Shown: positions 24,086 through 38,089 of the stretch, in pieces
Layout: the number at the start of each line of letters is the position of its first letter
Numbering within the stretch: position 1 is the stretch's first letter
Source of the DNA: Delphinus delphis
Lineage: Eukaryota; Chordata; Mammalia; Artiodactyla; Delphinidae
Length of the DNA: 64,000 bases
Assembly (NCBI RefSeq): GCF_949987515.2
Contig: NC_082691.1
Coordinates: 36,578,417-36,642,416 of the forward strand
Reading direction: 5' to 3'
Made by a program: the position numbers and the translations under genes
Notes under the pieces: generated by a model
What the model was told of the DNA's origin: nothing
Seen by the model: the letters and a program-made list of their open reading frames with translations, nothing else
The model's database searches: none

Positions 24086-25181
24086 TCCACTATTATTCTT
24101 CTTGACTTCTACAAAACAGGTATCCAATTTAATTTCTACACAGTTCACCTTGAAGTTTGCCTTGATGTAAATGAGAATGAAAAGTTTTTTGTTAAAATAA
24201 TATTACATATGTTTTAGAGGTAAAAGGAAAGCATTTGCTTGTAACAGCCGATATATACCATAGAGAAATGTGTAATGGAACACATTTCTGCATATTTTAA
24301 CACATTGGTGAATTTTCAGGTGTTTCAATGCTCTCTTTAGAAACAATTCTGTACTTAGGAAGTGCAAATTTAGTGTTTCACTCTTTTCTTTTAGCTACAG
24401 AAATTTCTGTTGAGTCTATACAATTTTTAAAAATTCATCTTACTCTCTAATCTGAAATCCACTAACTCACAGGTAAAGACAGCCTAATAATGAAGTTATT
24501 ATTAGTACTTGATTAACTAAATAACATTGGATTGTTTCAGAAAGAGATCCTGAATCATATTAACTGTAAACTGTTAATGAGACTTGAATGTATTGTTCAT
24601 AAATTTTTAGATTACTTTTTTAATTGAAGAAAGCGAGCAGTAACAAAAAGGAAGAGGCAGCTGTTTTTTGACAGTATGAGAAAAGATTTGACAGGATAGA
24701 CTGTGGTAGTTTATCTTTTTCTTATTTCAGAGGTTTTTTTGGTTCATGATTCCTTGTGCATTATAGAAGATGATCACTAGCCATTAAGGCACAACTTGTT
24801 AGGTAAGTGGAAGGGTCTACCTAAAAGAAGAGCCTAAAATTGTCAGAAAAATCTAATTTTTTAAAAATATATAAAGAGAAATCAATGTGACAGTATATGT
24901 GCCTTAAAGATATTCATAATTTGGCATAAGAAAATGTAATAATTTTTCTCTTCTGTTTAATTAGACTGTCATTAAAATTTCTATTCCTGGTAGAACTCAT
25001 AGTATCTGTTTATAGAAATAGGCTGTATTCAGAGAACTGTCAGCATTACAGAATGCTTCTCAATATTTTAAGCACAGCTTTGAGATAATCAGTCTACAAT
25101 TTGAAGCAGTATATACAATTTGTACAAACAAAAGTATAAGAAATAATTTAAAGCATTAAAAATGAACATAACTGTGTAGAG

Positions 25182-25502
25182 CCGGGGTAAGCAAACTATG
25201 GCCAATTCCAGCCTGCCTCCTGTTTTTTTACTGCCTGCTACACATGAATGATTTTCATATTCTTAAATGGTGAAAAAGTAAAGAGAAAAACCTTTCATGA
25301 CATGTGAAAATTACGTGAAATTCGAATTTCAGTGCTCACAAATAAAGTTTTATTGGAACACAGTCACACCCATTCACTTATTTATTGTCTATGGCTGCTT
25401 TCACACCACAAAAGCAGAGTTGAGTGTGACAGAGGCTGTACAGGCTGCGAAGTCTAAAATAGTTACTATCTGCCCTGACTGAAAAAGTCTGCCAAAGCTG
25501 TG
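25182..25502 (+). mobile_element. Non-autonomous hAT-type DNA transposon remnant
   Basis: The ends 'ccggggtaagcaaactatgg' and 'aaaaagtctgccaaagctgt' are decayed terminal inverted repeats of a common MER1-group element. The internal 'ttattggaacacagtcacac' and 'ttgtctatggctgctttcac' are diagnostic. The precise family name is not certain from memory. Confidence 0.8.
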
Positions 25503-25834
25503 GCAGAGAATCCACATCTACTTTTTATTCTCATACAGTGCTACCTCCCATTGACAATCCAATGCCTAAGCTACCTCTCTACTCTCTACCCTACTGGTAT
25601 AATGTAGAAGGTTAAAAATTACCATAGCTTATTTCATCTAAAATAAAACATAATTAGGAAGCAGATTACGCTGACAAGGAAAATTCCATGTAAAAGTAGC
25701 TCTAAGTATTTTTATTGGACTAATATATTAGTTTTAGGCTTTGTTGCTCGCTCTTCGCATTAAGCAGTTAACTAGAAAACAAAAATAGAAGTAAGAACGA
25801 TGACATTTTAAAGTGAGGGATGTATGCTGAGCAC

Positions 25835-25955
25835 TAGCTACAATTTTTGCATGGAGTTTTTTCATTTATTATAGCAATCATTATTCCCCTTTTACAGGTG
25901 ATGATAATGAGCAATAGACAGGCTAGAGTGAAAACTTCCAAGGTCACATACACAA
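25835..25955 (-). repeat. MIR SINE fragment
   Basis: 'attattccccttttacaggt' and 'cttccaaggtcacatacaca' are short reverse-MIR phrases. Confidence 0.5.
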
Positions 25956-26238
25956 CATTTTTTTAGGTGCTACTTTTTTTTATCTTGCTTACTTAAAATC
26001 ATGGTAAATATTAACTTCGAATGAGGCTAAATGAAAGTCACTGTATCATACTCCATATTAAAGATTCAGGTGGCTTCTCCTTCTAACTTATCTCTTTTCT
26101 ATGAGGAAAGATAACAGACTCTGCATGTTAGAAGCTAGATCTAGAACAAATATTTGTTCAATTGAAATTTCTTTTACTAAAAAGAAAAGGACACAGACTG
26201 CTCCCATCTGTGTAGCAGTTGATATATGATTCCTCATA

Positions 26239-26240
<2 letters not shown>

Positions 26241-26282
<42 letters not shown>
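26241..26282 (+). repeat. (AC)21 microsatellite
   Basis: Uninterrupted dinucleotide run of 42 nt. The long protein-like reading frames across it (His-Thr or Val-Cys runs) are artefacts of the repeat. Confidence 0.97.
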
Positions 26283-26284
<2 letters not shown>

Positions 26285-27404
26285 CCCGTACATCTTACAG
26301 AAATCAACATGTGAACATTTGCATGAGTTTAGGAAAGGAATGTTTAGAAATTATAGGATATTGTGTTTATTTGACGTTAAAATTTTTGTTAATAATGTGT
26401 GGGTTGATTTAGTTTGTATGGAATATTTTAAAACCTTGAGGTTTTAAAGAAACAGCACATGTACCTCAAAGCTACAATAATACCTACTACAAGGTTGGCT
26501 ATTATATCCTAGCGATAGATCTGCAGCCAAACCACTAAAGAAATGTGGTGCCTCAAACAAAATAGACTTACTAGTTAGGCATTGTAAGAAAAAAAAAACC
26601 TATGGAAAAAAATAGTTACCCAAATGTCCTTCCAGATATTAATGTAATTTTAAATTAATGTAACCCAAGATTATAGGAAATATATTGCTAATCATAGAGT
26701 TTACCACAGCCATTCTGAATCCAATGGTTTCATTTTATTTTCCACAGAATTCGTAATATAACTTAGATCAGATGAGTTGAGATTCAACAACTTGAGAACT
26801 CATTTATTACACAGAATTTTAAGTTCTAGTTTTTTTTTAAATGCTTTAACTCAGCAGTTTGGTATCTATAATCCTTCAAATTAAAAAAAAAAAAGTAAAT
26901 ATTACCTTGGTTAAACAAAAGAGAACAAAAACACATGAAAATTTTCTTTATCCTAAGAGAAAAGACACTTTTATAGTGGTTATTCAGGTTTCCTCTCCCT
27001 GCTGGGGTAGAGGGAGAGATAAGGAGACAGAATCCCATGTGATTCCTTAGGTCAGTGAGGAAATTCAACCTGCCACGTTAGGCATGCTTCTCTAAGATTT
27101 ATGGAGGTCATTCAGTTGGGTTTATTCCTCTCAAGGTAAATTTGGCAGGATGCAGGATTTAGTCAAAGTCAAGGTTCAGAAATTTCTGGGCATGTCTGGA
27201 GAGCAGGTGGGGCTGGCACAACAGATGTCCATTTGCATAAATGACTAAGGCACCTCCTAAGAAAAACTCATCTTCAGCAAAGAGGAAGCCAGGCCTGACA
27301 CACGTGACCTGATAACCAAGCCTCAGGGCCTGAGTGATTCTGATTCTCAACACAAGGTGCATCCCTCCTCTGTCTACTCTCACTTCCAGGTCCCAGGGTG
27401 CAAA

Positions 27405-27560
27405 CCTAGATCCCACCTTCGATGCTGCTCTGAAAATGCTTTCACCAAACTCATCAGTAACATCAAATTGTTAAAACCAAGCCTTGGTGTTACTTGATTC
27501 TCACAATCATGGGACACAGCTGTTTTAGAGAATAGATAAATGAATTGATCTATCAGTCCA
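27405..27560 (+). mobile_element. L2 LINE fragment
   Basis: 'ctctgaaaatgctttcacca' then 'aaactcatcagtaacatcaa' and 'acttgattctcacaatcatg' resemble the inner part of L2 ORF2. Short and diverged. Confidence 0.5.
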
Positions 27561-29392
27561 TCTTCTTTCAATCACTGGCTAATACCCAAGATCTTGCCAA
27601 AGGAGAGAAGCAGAACATGGCAGAAAGAAAACTGAGTCCTTGGTTCTAATCTTCATCACTCTACTTCTACGGGCCTTGGATTCTTCATGTAAAAGACAAA
27701 TAAAAACTAAGAGGCTGAAGTAATGATCTCAAGGCTTGTTTTAGGGCCAAGGCTATTCTTTCCCAACCTTCAAATATATAGAATATGTATTAGTCTCTAT
27801 TAGAAAGTCTGTCTCATGAGATAGGCAATTCCTGTTGCCTTTATTGACTTCTTTGGGTAAATCAGCAAGGCAGGGTCTGACCATAGAGAAAGCAAAGGGT
27901 CCTAGGAGGAAAGAGAGGGATGCCTACCAAATAGAAGAAAATGACAGAGAATGGAAAGCAGGAATTCCCTTAGAAAAGCTTTATCTAATTAAAAATTATC
28001 CTAGGGCATGCCTTGCCTGAGATATAAAACTCAATTATGGTCAAAATTATTCTATTCCCTGATTGTGGTGTATGGAAACTTCTCAAACCTTCCATTATAA
28101 ACAGCAAAACACACTTTCCATTTTCTATTTCAAAGAACATATTTATTTTCCTCCAAGGGTTGTTTCTCAGTGAGGTATAGTGAACACAGTATTTACATTT
28201 TGTTTTATTAATTACTTATGAAAGTAAGAATAAACATTTTCCTCCAAAGTGCTACTACAGAGCAATACAGTACTCGATTTGACAAAAATCAGAAATATTA
28301 TTCTGATCCCATGAAATGTAATGGATAGTCAAATGTGCCCACATTGCTTAATAAGGTAACAGAAAATTGCCAGTAATTAGGAAGAAGAAAACCAACTAAA
28401 GTTGAAAAGTAAAACTGAAAAAAAAAATTACCCACAATTTAAATATCTTAGAATTCCTTTTTTTGGTTAATGTATAAAAATAACATTACCTGCAAAGGTT
28501 TATACAAGTAAAATTACCATCACACATCAATTTACTTATTTTAATTATTTCAGTGCATTTAGATATGAACTAAGCTTTGGGTTTCTTTTTTTTTTTTTCC
28601 TAAAAGAATCGTCCTTTTTTTTCCCTCTACAGAAGTACCCTAACTGTCCAAAGCATTTGGTCCTGTTCAATAGTTAAAGAACTCTTTTTTTCCTCCTCTC
28701 TCTAATTTGGCTTCAAGTCAATGCTGTTTTTCTCCTTCCAACTGTTTTGGACATATGCTGGCCCAACTAACAATGGTAAACACAGCAAGCTGTCTCTGAT
28801 ATGGTGCTGATTAAGTCATCTTGTGAGCAAGCAGAGTTTGGATGTTAAGATGCTAAGAAAAAAACTACTTTCAGAAATTCTCCTCCCTTTGAAAAATATT
28901 TGGATTTTCAATTTTAAATTATATGATAAACAAACCATGGGATACTTTGAAAATACATTCACTCAATGCTGGCCTAGGCATTTGAGAAAAATAGAAAACG
29001 AAAACATGGTTCTTATATTCATGGATTTTACAGTTTAAAAGTATAAGGGAAAAGCACAGGGAAGAGTGGAGCCCAAACATGGGCTTAAAAATAACTTTCT
29101 AAAGAATGGCACTTGCATGTCTTGCAAGAAAAAAGGTATAAAATTAAAATCATGAATACTTTGAATTGCATTTTTATATTCTATTAGTAAAATATTAGTA
29201 CAAAACTAGTACCTTACACCAAAAGATTTAGGAATAGAGATCCAATGAATACCATAAGCATGTGGTACAAAATAATTGGAAGGAATACAAATATTGTAGA
29301 GTACATAATTGTTATTCAGAATGAAAAATTATTTTTAAATATTGGCATCTCAGATTCTGTTTTTGTACATGTGAATCGAGCACTTATTTTTT

Positions 29393-29413
29393 ACTTAGCT
29401 TAGATAGCTAAGT
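29393..29413 (+). repeat. 8-bp inverted repeat
   Basis: acttagct (29393-29400), 5-nt spacer, agctaagt (29406-29413). Could occur by chance in this AT-rich context. Confidence 0.6.
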
Positions 29414-29909
29414 GCCAGCTTCCCCTCATTATGCAAACAGATAAAACCAAATTGTTAAATAAAGCCAGAAATACAATTCTTCTCTTAAAATACATACATA
29501 TTTGGAACCCTAAGAGGAATAAGCAACTCAAAAACGGGACCACCTCAAACTTAAGAAAACTGTAATATTTTATTTAACACCAAAGCTCTCACCAGGTTAA
29601 TACTATCCATTATTTGACAAATGTGAAAGCAAGACAGATTAATTAATTTATAATCATGGACAATTTTTTTTTCAGTTTTACTCTTAAAACTTAACTCAGT
29701 TTTCTTACCTCTAAACAATGCAGGCCCCAAAAATAGAAAGGTGAGGAGTAATAACTAGTTGTTGTTATCAAAAGATTTACAATCTAAGCAGGGTGGGTAT
29801 CTGAGGGAAGAAATGGTAAGAAAACATACAAAAGGTATAGAATATGATAAAGTCTACACTTAACGATCTGAATAGATAATTAGGGATGTTGATGGGTGCA
29901 AATTTTTGA

Positions 29910-29990
29910 GAGTTTTCTCTATGAAATGTATTGTGCTAAGCACCTTAAATACATTATGAAATCACAGAAATAGTAACAATTCTTTCTATA
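29910..29990 (-). repeat. Possible MIR fragment
   Basis: 'tattgtgctaagcaccttaa' then 'atacattatgaaatcacaga' resembles the middle of reverse MIR. Weak. Confidence 0.35.
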
Positions 29991-31059
29991 CGGGTCATAA
30001 GAAATGCTCCTGAGTACAAGATATTAAGAGGATGGTGGATGGAGAAATAACTAAAAAGCTAACAGCAACAACAAAAGCAGACAAGAAGATAACCATTGAA
30101 TAACTAAGGTACCGAACACAGAATAGAAAGGGATGAATTTAAGAGATGTCTTCAAGGTACAGTCAGCAAGACCAGAAGACCAACTGAATGAAACAACTAG
30201 GAATTCTTTAAAAAAAATCACTGATACATTTAGATTATGGTAGCATTGTTACAGCAACACTGAACTTTTTTGTTAATTTTAAAATTATAGGGCAAAAGAA
30301 CATATAATTTTATTTTCTTTAAAGAGGCAAAATCTTTCAATGGCAAAGGTGGGGAGCACATAAATGGCAATAAACTATTTTGTAGTCATCAATATGTTTT
30401 CTAACTGTACAAAACCATATTATAATATATTTAGAAATTCTGGGAACCTTTTGATCAGTAAATACAATCAAACTAAGTAAAAGGTCAATAAAAATAATCT
30501 ACACATCAAGAAAGAATAAAATTCTTAGGCAGAAATTAAACAAAATAACTGCAACACTTGTACACTGAAATTATAAATCATTTTGGAAAGAAATTAAGTG
30601 AGATCTAAGTAAATGGAAATACATCCCATGTTCATAGATCAGATGACTTAATATTACTAAGATAGCAATATCCCCCAAATTTATCTGCAGATTCAATGCA
30701 ATCCCTATCAAATCCCTACTTTTGCTTTGTTTATTTGCAGAAACTGACAAGCTGATCTTAAAATTCATAAAAATGGAAGGGACTCACAATAGCCAAAACA
30801 TTCTTGAAAAGAAAAAACAATATGGAGGACACACTTCCTGGTTTTAGAACTTACTACAGAACTATAATAATCAAGACACTGGCATAGAACATGTGTATAT
30901 ATCAATGAAATAGAACTAAGTGTCTAAAAACAAAGCTTTACATTTACGGTCAATTGTTTTTTGACAAGAGTGTTAAGACAGTTCATGGAGAAAGAACAGT
31001 ATTTTCAACAAATTGTGCTAGGACAACTAGATATCGAGATGCAAAAATAATGAAGTTGG

Positions 31060-31370
31060 GACACAGACATGAGAACGGACCTGAGGACACAGCAGGGTAA
31101 GGGGAAGCTGGGACGAAGTGAGAAAGTGGCATGGACTTATGTATACTACCAAATGTAAAATGGATGGCTAGTGGGAAGCTGCTGCACAGCACAGGGAGAT
31201 CAGCTCGGTGCTTTGTGACCACCTAGAGGGGTGGGATAGGGAGGGTGGGAGGGAGACTGAAGAGGGAGGAGATATGGGGATATAGGTATACGTATAGCTG
31301 ATGCACTTTGTTATATAGCAGCAACTAACACAATGTTGTAAAGCGATTATACTCCAATAAAATAAAAAAA
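31060..31370 (+). mobile_element. Younger L1 3' UTR inserted in an older L1
   Basis: A 3' UTR of different type (gacacagacatgagaacgga ... actccaataaaataaaaaaa) flanked by aatgaagttgg at 31049-31059 and 31371-31381, an 11-bp target duplication inside the older L1. Confidence 0.9.
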
Positions 31371-31769
31371 AATGAAGTTGGAACCCTACCTTCCACCACA
31401 CACAAAAAATTAACTCAGAATTGATCACAGACGTAAGTGTACAGCTAAAACTATAAAATTCTTAGGAGACAACACAGGAGTAAATCTTTGTGGTCTTGGA
31501 TCCTGGCAATGGTTTCTTAAATAACAAAATCAAAAGCACAAGGAAAAAAAGAAGATAGATTTACATTAAAGTTAAAACTTTTGTGCTGAAAATGATAACA
31601 TCTATACAAAGAATGGGGGAAAATATTCACAAATTATAAATCTGATAAGGATCTAGTATCCAGAATAAATAAATTTGTAAGAGTTAAACTGAACAACAAA
31701 AATACAAACAACCCAATTAAAAAAATGGGCAAAGAACTTGAAAAGACATTTCTTAAAAGAAGACATACA

Positions 31770-31990
31770 GGGGCTTCCCTGGTGGCGCAGTGGTTGGGGG
31801 TCCACCTGCCGATGCAGGGGGCGCGGGTTTGTGCCCCGGTCCGGGAGGATCCCGCATGCTGCGGGGCAGCTGGGCCCGTGAGCCATGGCTGCTAAGCCTG
31901 CGCGTCCGGAGCCTGTGCTCCGCAACGGGAGAGGTCACAACAGTGAGAGGCCTGCGTACCGCAAAAAAAAGAAAAAAAAAGAAAAAAAAA
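31770..31990 (+). mobile_element. CHR-type SINE, short form, inside an old L1
   Basis: Body ends 'gcctgcgtaccgc' followed by an A-rich tail with interspersed G's. The 13-bp duplication aagaagacataca / aagaagatataca lies at 31757-31769 and 31991-32003 and is part of L1 ORF2, so the SINE is younger than that L1. Confidence 0.93.
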
Positions 31991-32720
31991 AAGAAGATAT
32001 ACAAATGACCAATAAGCATTTGAAAAGATTCTCAGCATCATTAGTCTTCAGGGCAATGCAAATCAAAACCACAATGAGACACCACTTCACACCCACTAGA
32101 ATGGCTATAATAAAAAAGACAGATTATACCAAGTATTGACAAGCACTTATGACCCAGCTATTCCACTCCTAGGTATATACAACAAGAGAAATGAAAAACA
32201 CATCCAACAGAAAAACTTGTACAGAAATGTTCACAGCAATATTATTCATAATAACCAAAAGACAGAACAACCCAAATGTCGATCAGTCGATGAACTGATA
32301 AATAAAATGTGGCATATCCATACAAGCGAGTATTATTCAGTAATACTAAATAGTAAAAATAAGTGAAGTACTGATACATGCCAACATGGATGAACCTTAA
32401 CAACACTATGCTGAACAAAGTAAGCTAGCCACATAAGACTAGATACTGTGTGATTCCATTTATACCACAAGTCCAAAATAGGCAAATTTACAGAGACAAA
32501 AAATAGATTAATGATTGTTTATGGCTGGGAGAGGGAAAGTGGGAATGAGAAATGATTGCTAGTGGGTATGAGTTTTTTTAGGGTAGACAAAAGTATTCAT
32601 AGATTGTGGTGAGGGTTACATAACCCTGTGAATATACTTAAAAACACTGAATTATACATGTTAAATGAGTGAATTTTTATGATGTATCTCAATTATGTTG
32701 TTAAAATAATTGAATAAAAA

Positions 32721-35700
32721 ATTTTAAATATACTGGGATCTAGAAATAACAAAAAGTTAATACATAGAACAAAATATTTCTTCATTTCGGAAATATAAAA
32801 GACAATCACTTGGGAACTGTTACATTTCCAGAAATATAACATACAGAAATTTTAAATTATGCAAAGTGAAAGTTGCCAATGCCTTATTAATATTTTCCCT
32901 TAAGCTATTAAGATTATATTTTTAATTCAATACATACTATCGCCAGCTTCTTTGGAGCAGAATGTGTGAAAACACGGACTTAAAACGCCACCACAGTATT
33001 GACTCCATCCTTTTAATCAAGGCATCAGACTTTTCACGTGATCGAGAAAAATGATTCATTTTCTTGTTCCTTTTTCCCCCTGACACTTTAGGTTTTCTGG
33101 GGCTAACTGATACAGTATGAAGGAACACATGTGGTCTGCTTCAAGCCTCCAATTTCTTAACTGAAAAGCCACTTTCTTTCTAATGCCTGAACAAGAGGAT
33201 AAATCAAGGTTAAGGTCCAAGCAAAACTCCTATATGTATACTCAGACGTTCAGGATCTTCCCCCTTGCCCCCTACCTTCTCCTTAACAACCCTTTTCTTC
33301 CCACCCCCTTGATGTTTCCTCTGTGACACTAGGTGAGCTAAGTCCCATGGTCCCCACACACTCATGTCATCAATGTAAATATTTCACCTTTGTCCATTTC
33401 CCCACTAGCAAAACAGAAAAGGCCCTCAGCGAGGTTGCTTTATTTGTGCATCCACTCATTCCACAAATACATTCTGTTTATTAAGTGGCAATCACTGAAC
33501 CGAGTGACAAAACATTGAACAAAGCACTAAGGTGGGGAGAAAAATAAACATTATTCAATTATACTACAGTGAGGAAGCATGATATCAGAGATACGCACAG
33601 GGCACCGTGGGCACGCTTTACACAACAAGTTTTGGAGCTGGGTATATGCAGGAAACTTCAAGTAATTACTGCCACAGAGGCACACAAAGGATGTGGATGG
33701 CAGAGTGTTGAGTGTTGAGAGGAGGAAGTGGAAGCTAATATCACATGACAAAGAGTTTGAGACAAAAAAATTAATATTTATTGAGTGAATACTCTGTTAC
33801 AGAAACTGTACTACTGCCTTTCAATCTATTTTGCTCAGTTAATTCTCCACAACTCGGTAAGGTCTTTAGTATTACGATTTCCATTTTACAGACGGAATAT
33901 CAAGATTTAGCACAGTTATGTTCCATACTCAACATTTCTCAGCTGAGAGGTAACATACATGGAAAGCTAAGTCAAATCAGTCTGAGCACAATTACGACAT
34001 TATTTTCTATAAATTATCCACATGACCTTTAAGATTTCTGCAAATGTTAGGCAAATTAATTTTTAAGTAACTAATAAATAAAATATTTGCTTCTTGGTAA
34101 GGCAGAGTGATTGGGATATTCAAGCACAAGGAAAATGCACTTGTCATTATATATTCTTCTACGTATTTTAGATGTCATATCATATTATGTATTATCTATT
34201 CAAGTGAATGAATAATCAATCGAAATAAATACAGGACAATACCTGTATTTATGGATCACCTCTGCTAGTCTCTGGTGTCTAAGCTTATATTTAAGTAGGG
34301 CAGCTAGCATTACTGGCTCCGACAAGCACGTATGAAACAAACAGACTTTAGACTGAGATATTTGATTGAAAAAGTATCTCACAGACTACATTAAAGTTTT
34401 TCAAAAGTTATATTCCCAAAGCTGTTACTGAATAGTTGTCTCTACTTTGGCTGAGACCCCAGGAAAATGAGTATCAACTACTCCCACATTCTAGATCACC
34501 CATGTAGGAAGGCAAAGGTATAAACATAACCAGTGTGGGAACCCATGGCTCCTCAACACTCAAAGGTATAAAAGAGCTGCAGTAAAAATGGCCAAGACAT
34601 TGGAGAAAAGAGATGGAGAGTTTCTTGAGGAAGAGTGTCCATGTATGTATTCCCCAGCCCACCCCCTCCTCCTTAGTGATGTAGGGCTTGCCTGTCCCTC
34701 CCCTTAAGATTAATGAGAAGGGCTTGAAAGAACACACTTGGAGAACTTGATATGTTTCCTGAAGTTTTGGAGACAGGGTGGACTGGTTTCTGACTCAAGT
34801 CTGAGAAATCTAAAGAATAAGAAGGTAATTGAGTCCACCTGGAGGAAGAAGGCACACCTTATGAGCAGGTCTAAGGTGTATATTGTGTAGAGCAGATTTA
34901 GGCCAGGAGACAAAGAGGATGACAAGACTGGCCCGGGATTGTCTTACAATCTGCCTGTGAGGGACACCTAACTGGTCGAGGACACTTCAGCAAGAATACT
35001 CCAGAGGCGTACAGGCTGGTACCCAAAGAATGAGGGAGCATGTAATTGGCCAATTGTGGGGTGTTTCACTTAGTTCAGGAAACTGGGTGAGTGAACCCTA
35101 ATAAGCACCTGTAAGGGAAACAGGCAACTTTAATCATCTGTCCTAAGCAGGGATGTCCGTTCACAGGAGAATCCAACACAGAAGACCGTTCCTGCGTCCT
35201 TACCTCTCCTCCCTGCTCCCCACATCAAGCTGACAGAAGAGGGATAAAAGCAAAAAGCTGAAGAAAACAGGGAAGGTGACCATGCCTTTCGTTTCTATTT
35301 CAGGCTTATTGATGCAGCTAATCTGAGTTGAGAAACTTTTACTTTGAATAAAGTTTGATTGTTACCATACATTGATAATTACTGAACTGAAACAATCTAA
35401 GGCTAAAGTGTGTTGAGTACCTTTAATTATCTGATAATGAACAGAAAAGTCATGGGGCCTATAGTTCATTCCCAGTGTTGGGTCAGACATCTCCTCCAGT
35501 TCTAGTTTGAATGGGCAGAGCGGAAAGAAATTTAAGTTGGTTTTCTGTTGGTACCCTACAAATCCCAAGTGTTTAATGTAAAAGTTACAATAGTTGTAAG
35601 GAAAAAAAAATTAGCCCGTATCATCTTGGCATTATTAGAACCAATTATTAGTGTGTTAGGTAAGGCACAAACCTCAGTTTCCACATCTGTAGAGTATGGT

Positions 35701-38089
35701 ATATAAATTCAGGGGATTAGTCCTGAAATAGTCTTGAAATGAGCCCTGATATATAGCTGGCAGGTGACCTTGGCAAAACAAAGTTTCAGGACATCATTCT
35801 TGTCACCTTTTACCCCGCTATCTCTCCAGTTCCTTTACTTACCATAGCCTGTGAAAGAAACACCAATAACGGGAAATACACTATACTTAGGAATAAATTG
35901 TTATGTTTGTTTATTTTTAGTAGTAGGAAAATGAGTGTGTTTTCTGAGGATTCTGAAAATGAAATACGTAAAACATGAGAAGAATAACCATTAATGACTG
36001 GGTCAGAAAAGATGACTGATTACATGAAATTCTACATGGCAAAGATTACATCCAGTAATTTTGGTTTATTATGAAAAGAAATGCTTTCAGTATCTGGGGG
36101 CCAAAGTTGAACAAACATGAGGATATTCTTTAAACAGCTTTTTTAAATGTCTAAAGTATTTGTGCTTGTTTATTCCAGGTCTCATATATTGTTAAAAACT
36201 TTTTCATGCTAGATCCTTTCAAGTTCAGCAGATGGTAGGCACACTTGTAAAAATAAATGCAAATAAATGCCGAAATTTAATTATTTATTAAGCTCATAAC
36301 ATGCCAAAAGCCAAATATAAACTTATAATTTGTATATAAATAAATAAATAAAATTTTGCCTTTTTGTTTTAAATTATAAAATTAATAGTATATTCATGGC
36401 AAAGTCAACAGTACAAGAAATATAGTAGAAGGTCCAAATCTCTCTTTCTCAATCCTTACCTCCCACTACCACTCCTAGAAGAAATCCCTATTAACAGTTT
36501 CTTGTCTATGCTTCGTGAGGTCTATCTTTCATGAAATGTTAAGTTTCTGTCTCTACGTATTAGGGACAAAACAGATAACCATTGCTGAAATAAAGACCAA
36601 GCATAATAATTAGATTTTTATTTTCGCTTGTAAGAGAGAAAATTTAGAAAGAGATGACTTTAAAATTTACCAGGAGTATTTAGGTTAGATATTAAAAAGA
36701 CTCATCATCCTGCCATTGCTTTAAAGTTGTCAAAGCCCCAGGATAAAACACTGAAAGTGTTTGCAGAATCTCCTTTGACCTACATCTGCTTTTTAAATTT
36801 TAAGTCAATATCACATGGAGAATAGATCTAGAATGTTGAACTAACAAGCACTCCAAAATAGCTTCTTCTAGGTTTAAAAATAACCATAATCATACTATTC
36901 CTAAAGTAGCTGGGAAATGAGCACAGAATATTCTCTCAACTTAAAACTCAAATGTTAATGAGATCCATTAAAAATTCCTCCTGAATCTACTGGATTCCAT
37001 AATTTTCTACTATTCCTAATAGATTTTTCTCATTAAAAGATATTCAGAAGCCCTCTGAATAAATAGTAATATTAATAGGTTTCTGAATTTACCATATGGG
37101 AAGTAAATAAAGGTGGTTAAACCAACAAGAAATCAAATGGTACTTATTAGATGTATTTAATTACTCCAAAGAATGATCTATCACTTTACCCTTAAAACCA
37201 TTCTAAATGAGGTAGAATCCATTTAGTTTTCTGCTGAATTATGTAGCATTACCAACAATTTAACAGACACATGAAAATCTGTAGAGCAACACTGAGAAAC
37301 AGAAGTTTTCTTGAGTTAAATATTAAGATAAGTGACAGTAAATTTTAAAATATTCAATTTACTTCCAGAGGAACGTTTTTCCATATGTGGCATTTGGCTG
37401 CTGACTTCAACACTGGAATGAGACAGAAACCAGGGAACCTAATTAAAGAGCTAGGAGAACATCTGGAAATTCAGTAAATATTACTCAGATATAGTAAAGG
37501 TGTTTTGGACTTTTGATCACATACAGTATTGCTGTCCTAAGAAAATTTAACCTTTCAATTCTGGGGCAAAAGGTAAGACAATTCAATTTTATGTCTCCTC
37601 TTAACATTTCTTATTTCTGAATACCCAGCACTAAAATCCATGTTCTATGAGCAATCTGAATGAATGAGTGAATGAATGATTTAATGAAAAGTAGTATTAA
37701 GGAACCTGCCTTTATGCTGAAATTATACAAATCTTTGTAACCATTTTTGCCTATACAAAGTTCGTAGATTCTTACCCTATCCTTACAAAAGACATAATAT
37801 AATTCCCTCCTATATAGAGTTTTAGTATGAAATGTTATTTTTATTTAAATACAGTCATGATTTGCAGCTATAACTTTTTTGAACTTCTTAAGACAATATC
37901 CTAAAACTTCTGAAACACATACTAGAGCTCTTCTAATAGAATTTTTGATGATATATATTTTTTCTCCAAATAAAAATACTATATATTATAAAAAATTAAA
38001 AATACAAGAAAAGAAAACTCCATTTTACCATCTAGAAACAATAACTGTGAGATCTATTTTTGAAGTATGTACATAATGAGACCAAACCG
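32721..38089. other. Intronic sequence, mostly unrecognised
   Basis: Holds a MIR at 33768-33985, an (AAAT)n stretch at 36337-36353, and possible old LINE sequence around 36380-36550. The 34470-35330 part is less AT-rich but has no recognisable family or gene. Confidence 0.6.
33768..33985 (-). repeat. MIR SINE remnant
   Basis: 'taatatttattgagtgaata', 'ctcagttaattctccacaac' and 'atttccattttacagacgga' are reverse MIR. Confidence 0.7.

Larger units (their letters stand above)
25503..30514. other. Intronic sequence, mostly unrecognised
   Basis: Apart from the (AC)21, small MIR and L2 fragments and homopolymer runs near 28588-28600, I can assign nothing. The short reading frames are not supported by start context, length or similarity. 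Confidence 0.6.
30515..32720 (+). mobile_element. Old L1 (ORF2 3' part and 3' UTR), interrupted twice
   Basis: The plus strand reads decayed L1 ORF2, for example 'attcaatgcaatccctatca' near 30695 and 'aatgggcaaagaacttgaaa' near 31725, then 'gcaaatcaaaaccacaatga' near 32058 and a 3' UTR ending near 32720. It is interrupted by a younger L1 tail (31060-31370) and a SINE (31770-31990). Many stops mean no product. A stretch near 32140 skips some ORF2 sequence, so an internal deletion is likely. Confidence 0.88.

Noticed and set aside
26088..26447. Frames with Val-Cys or His-Thr runs
   Set aside because: Produced by the (AC)21 microsatellite.
34470..35330. Less AT-rich stretch that might hide an exon
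   Set aside because: No coding segment flanked by splice signals in a consistent phase was found, and nothing matched HDAC9 or another protein I know.
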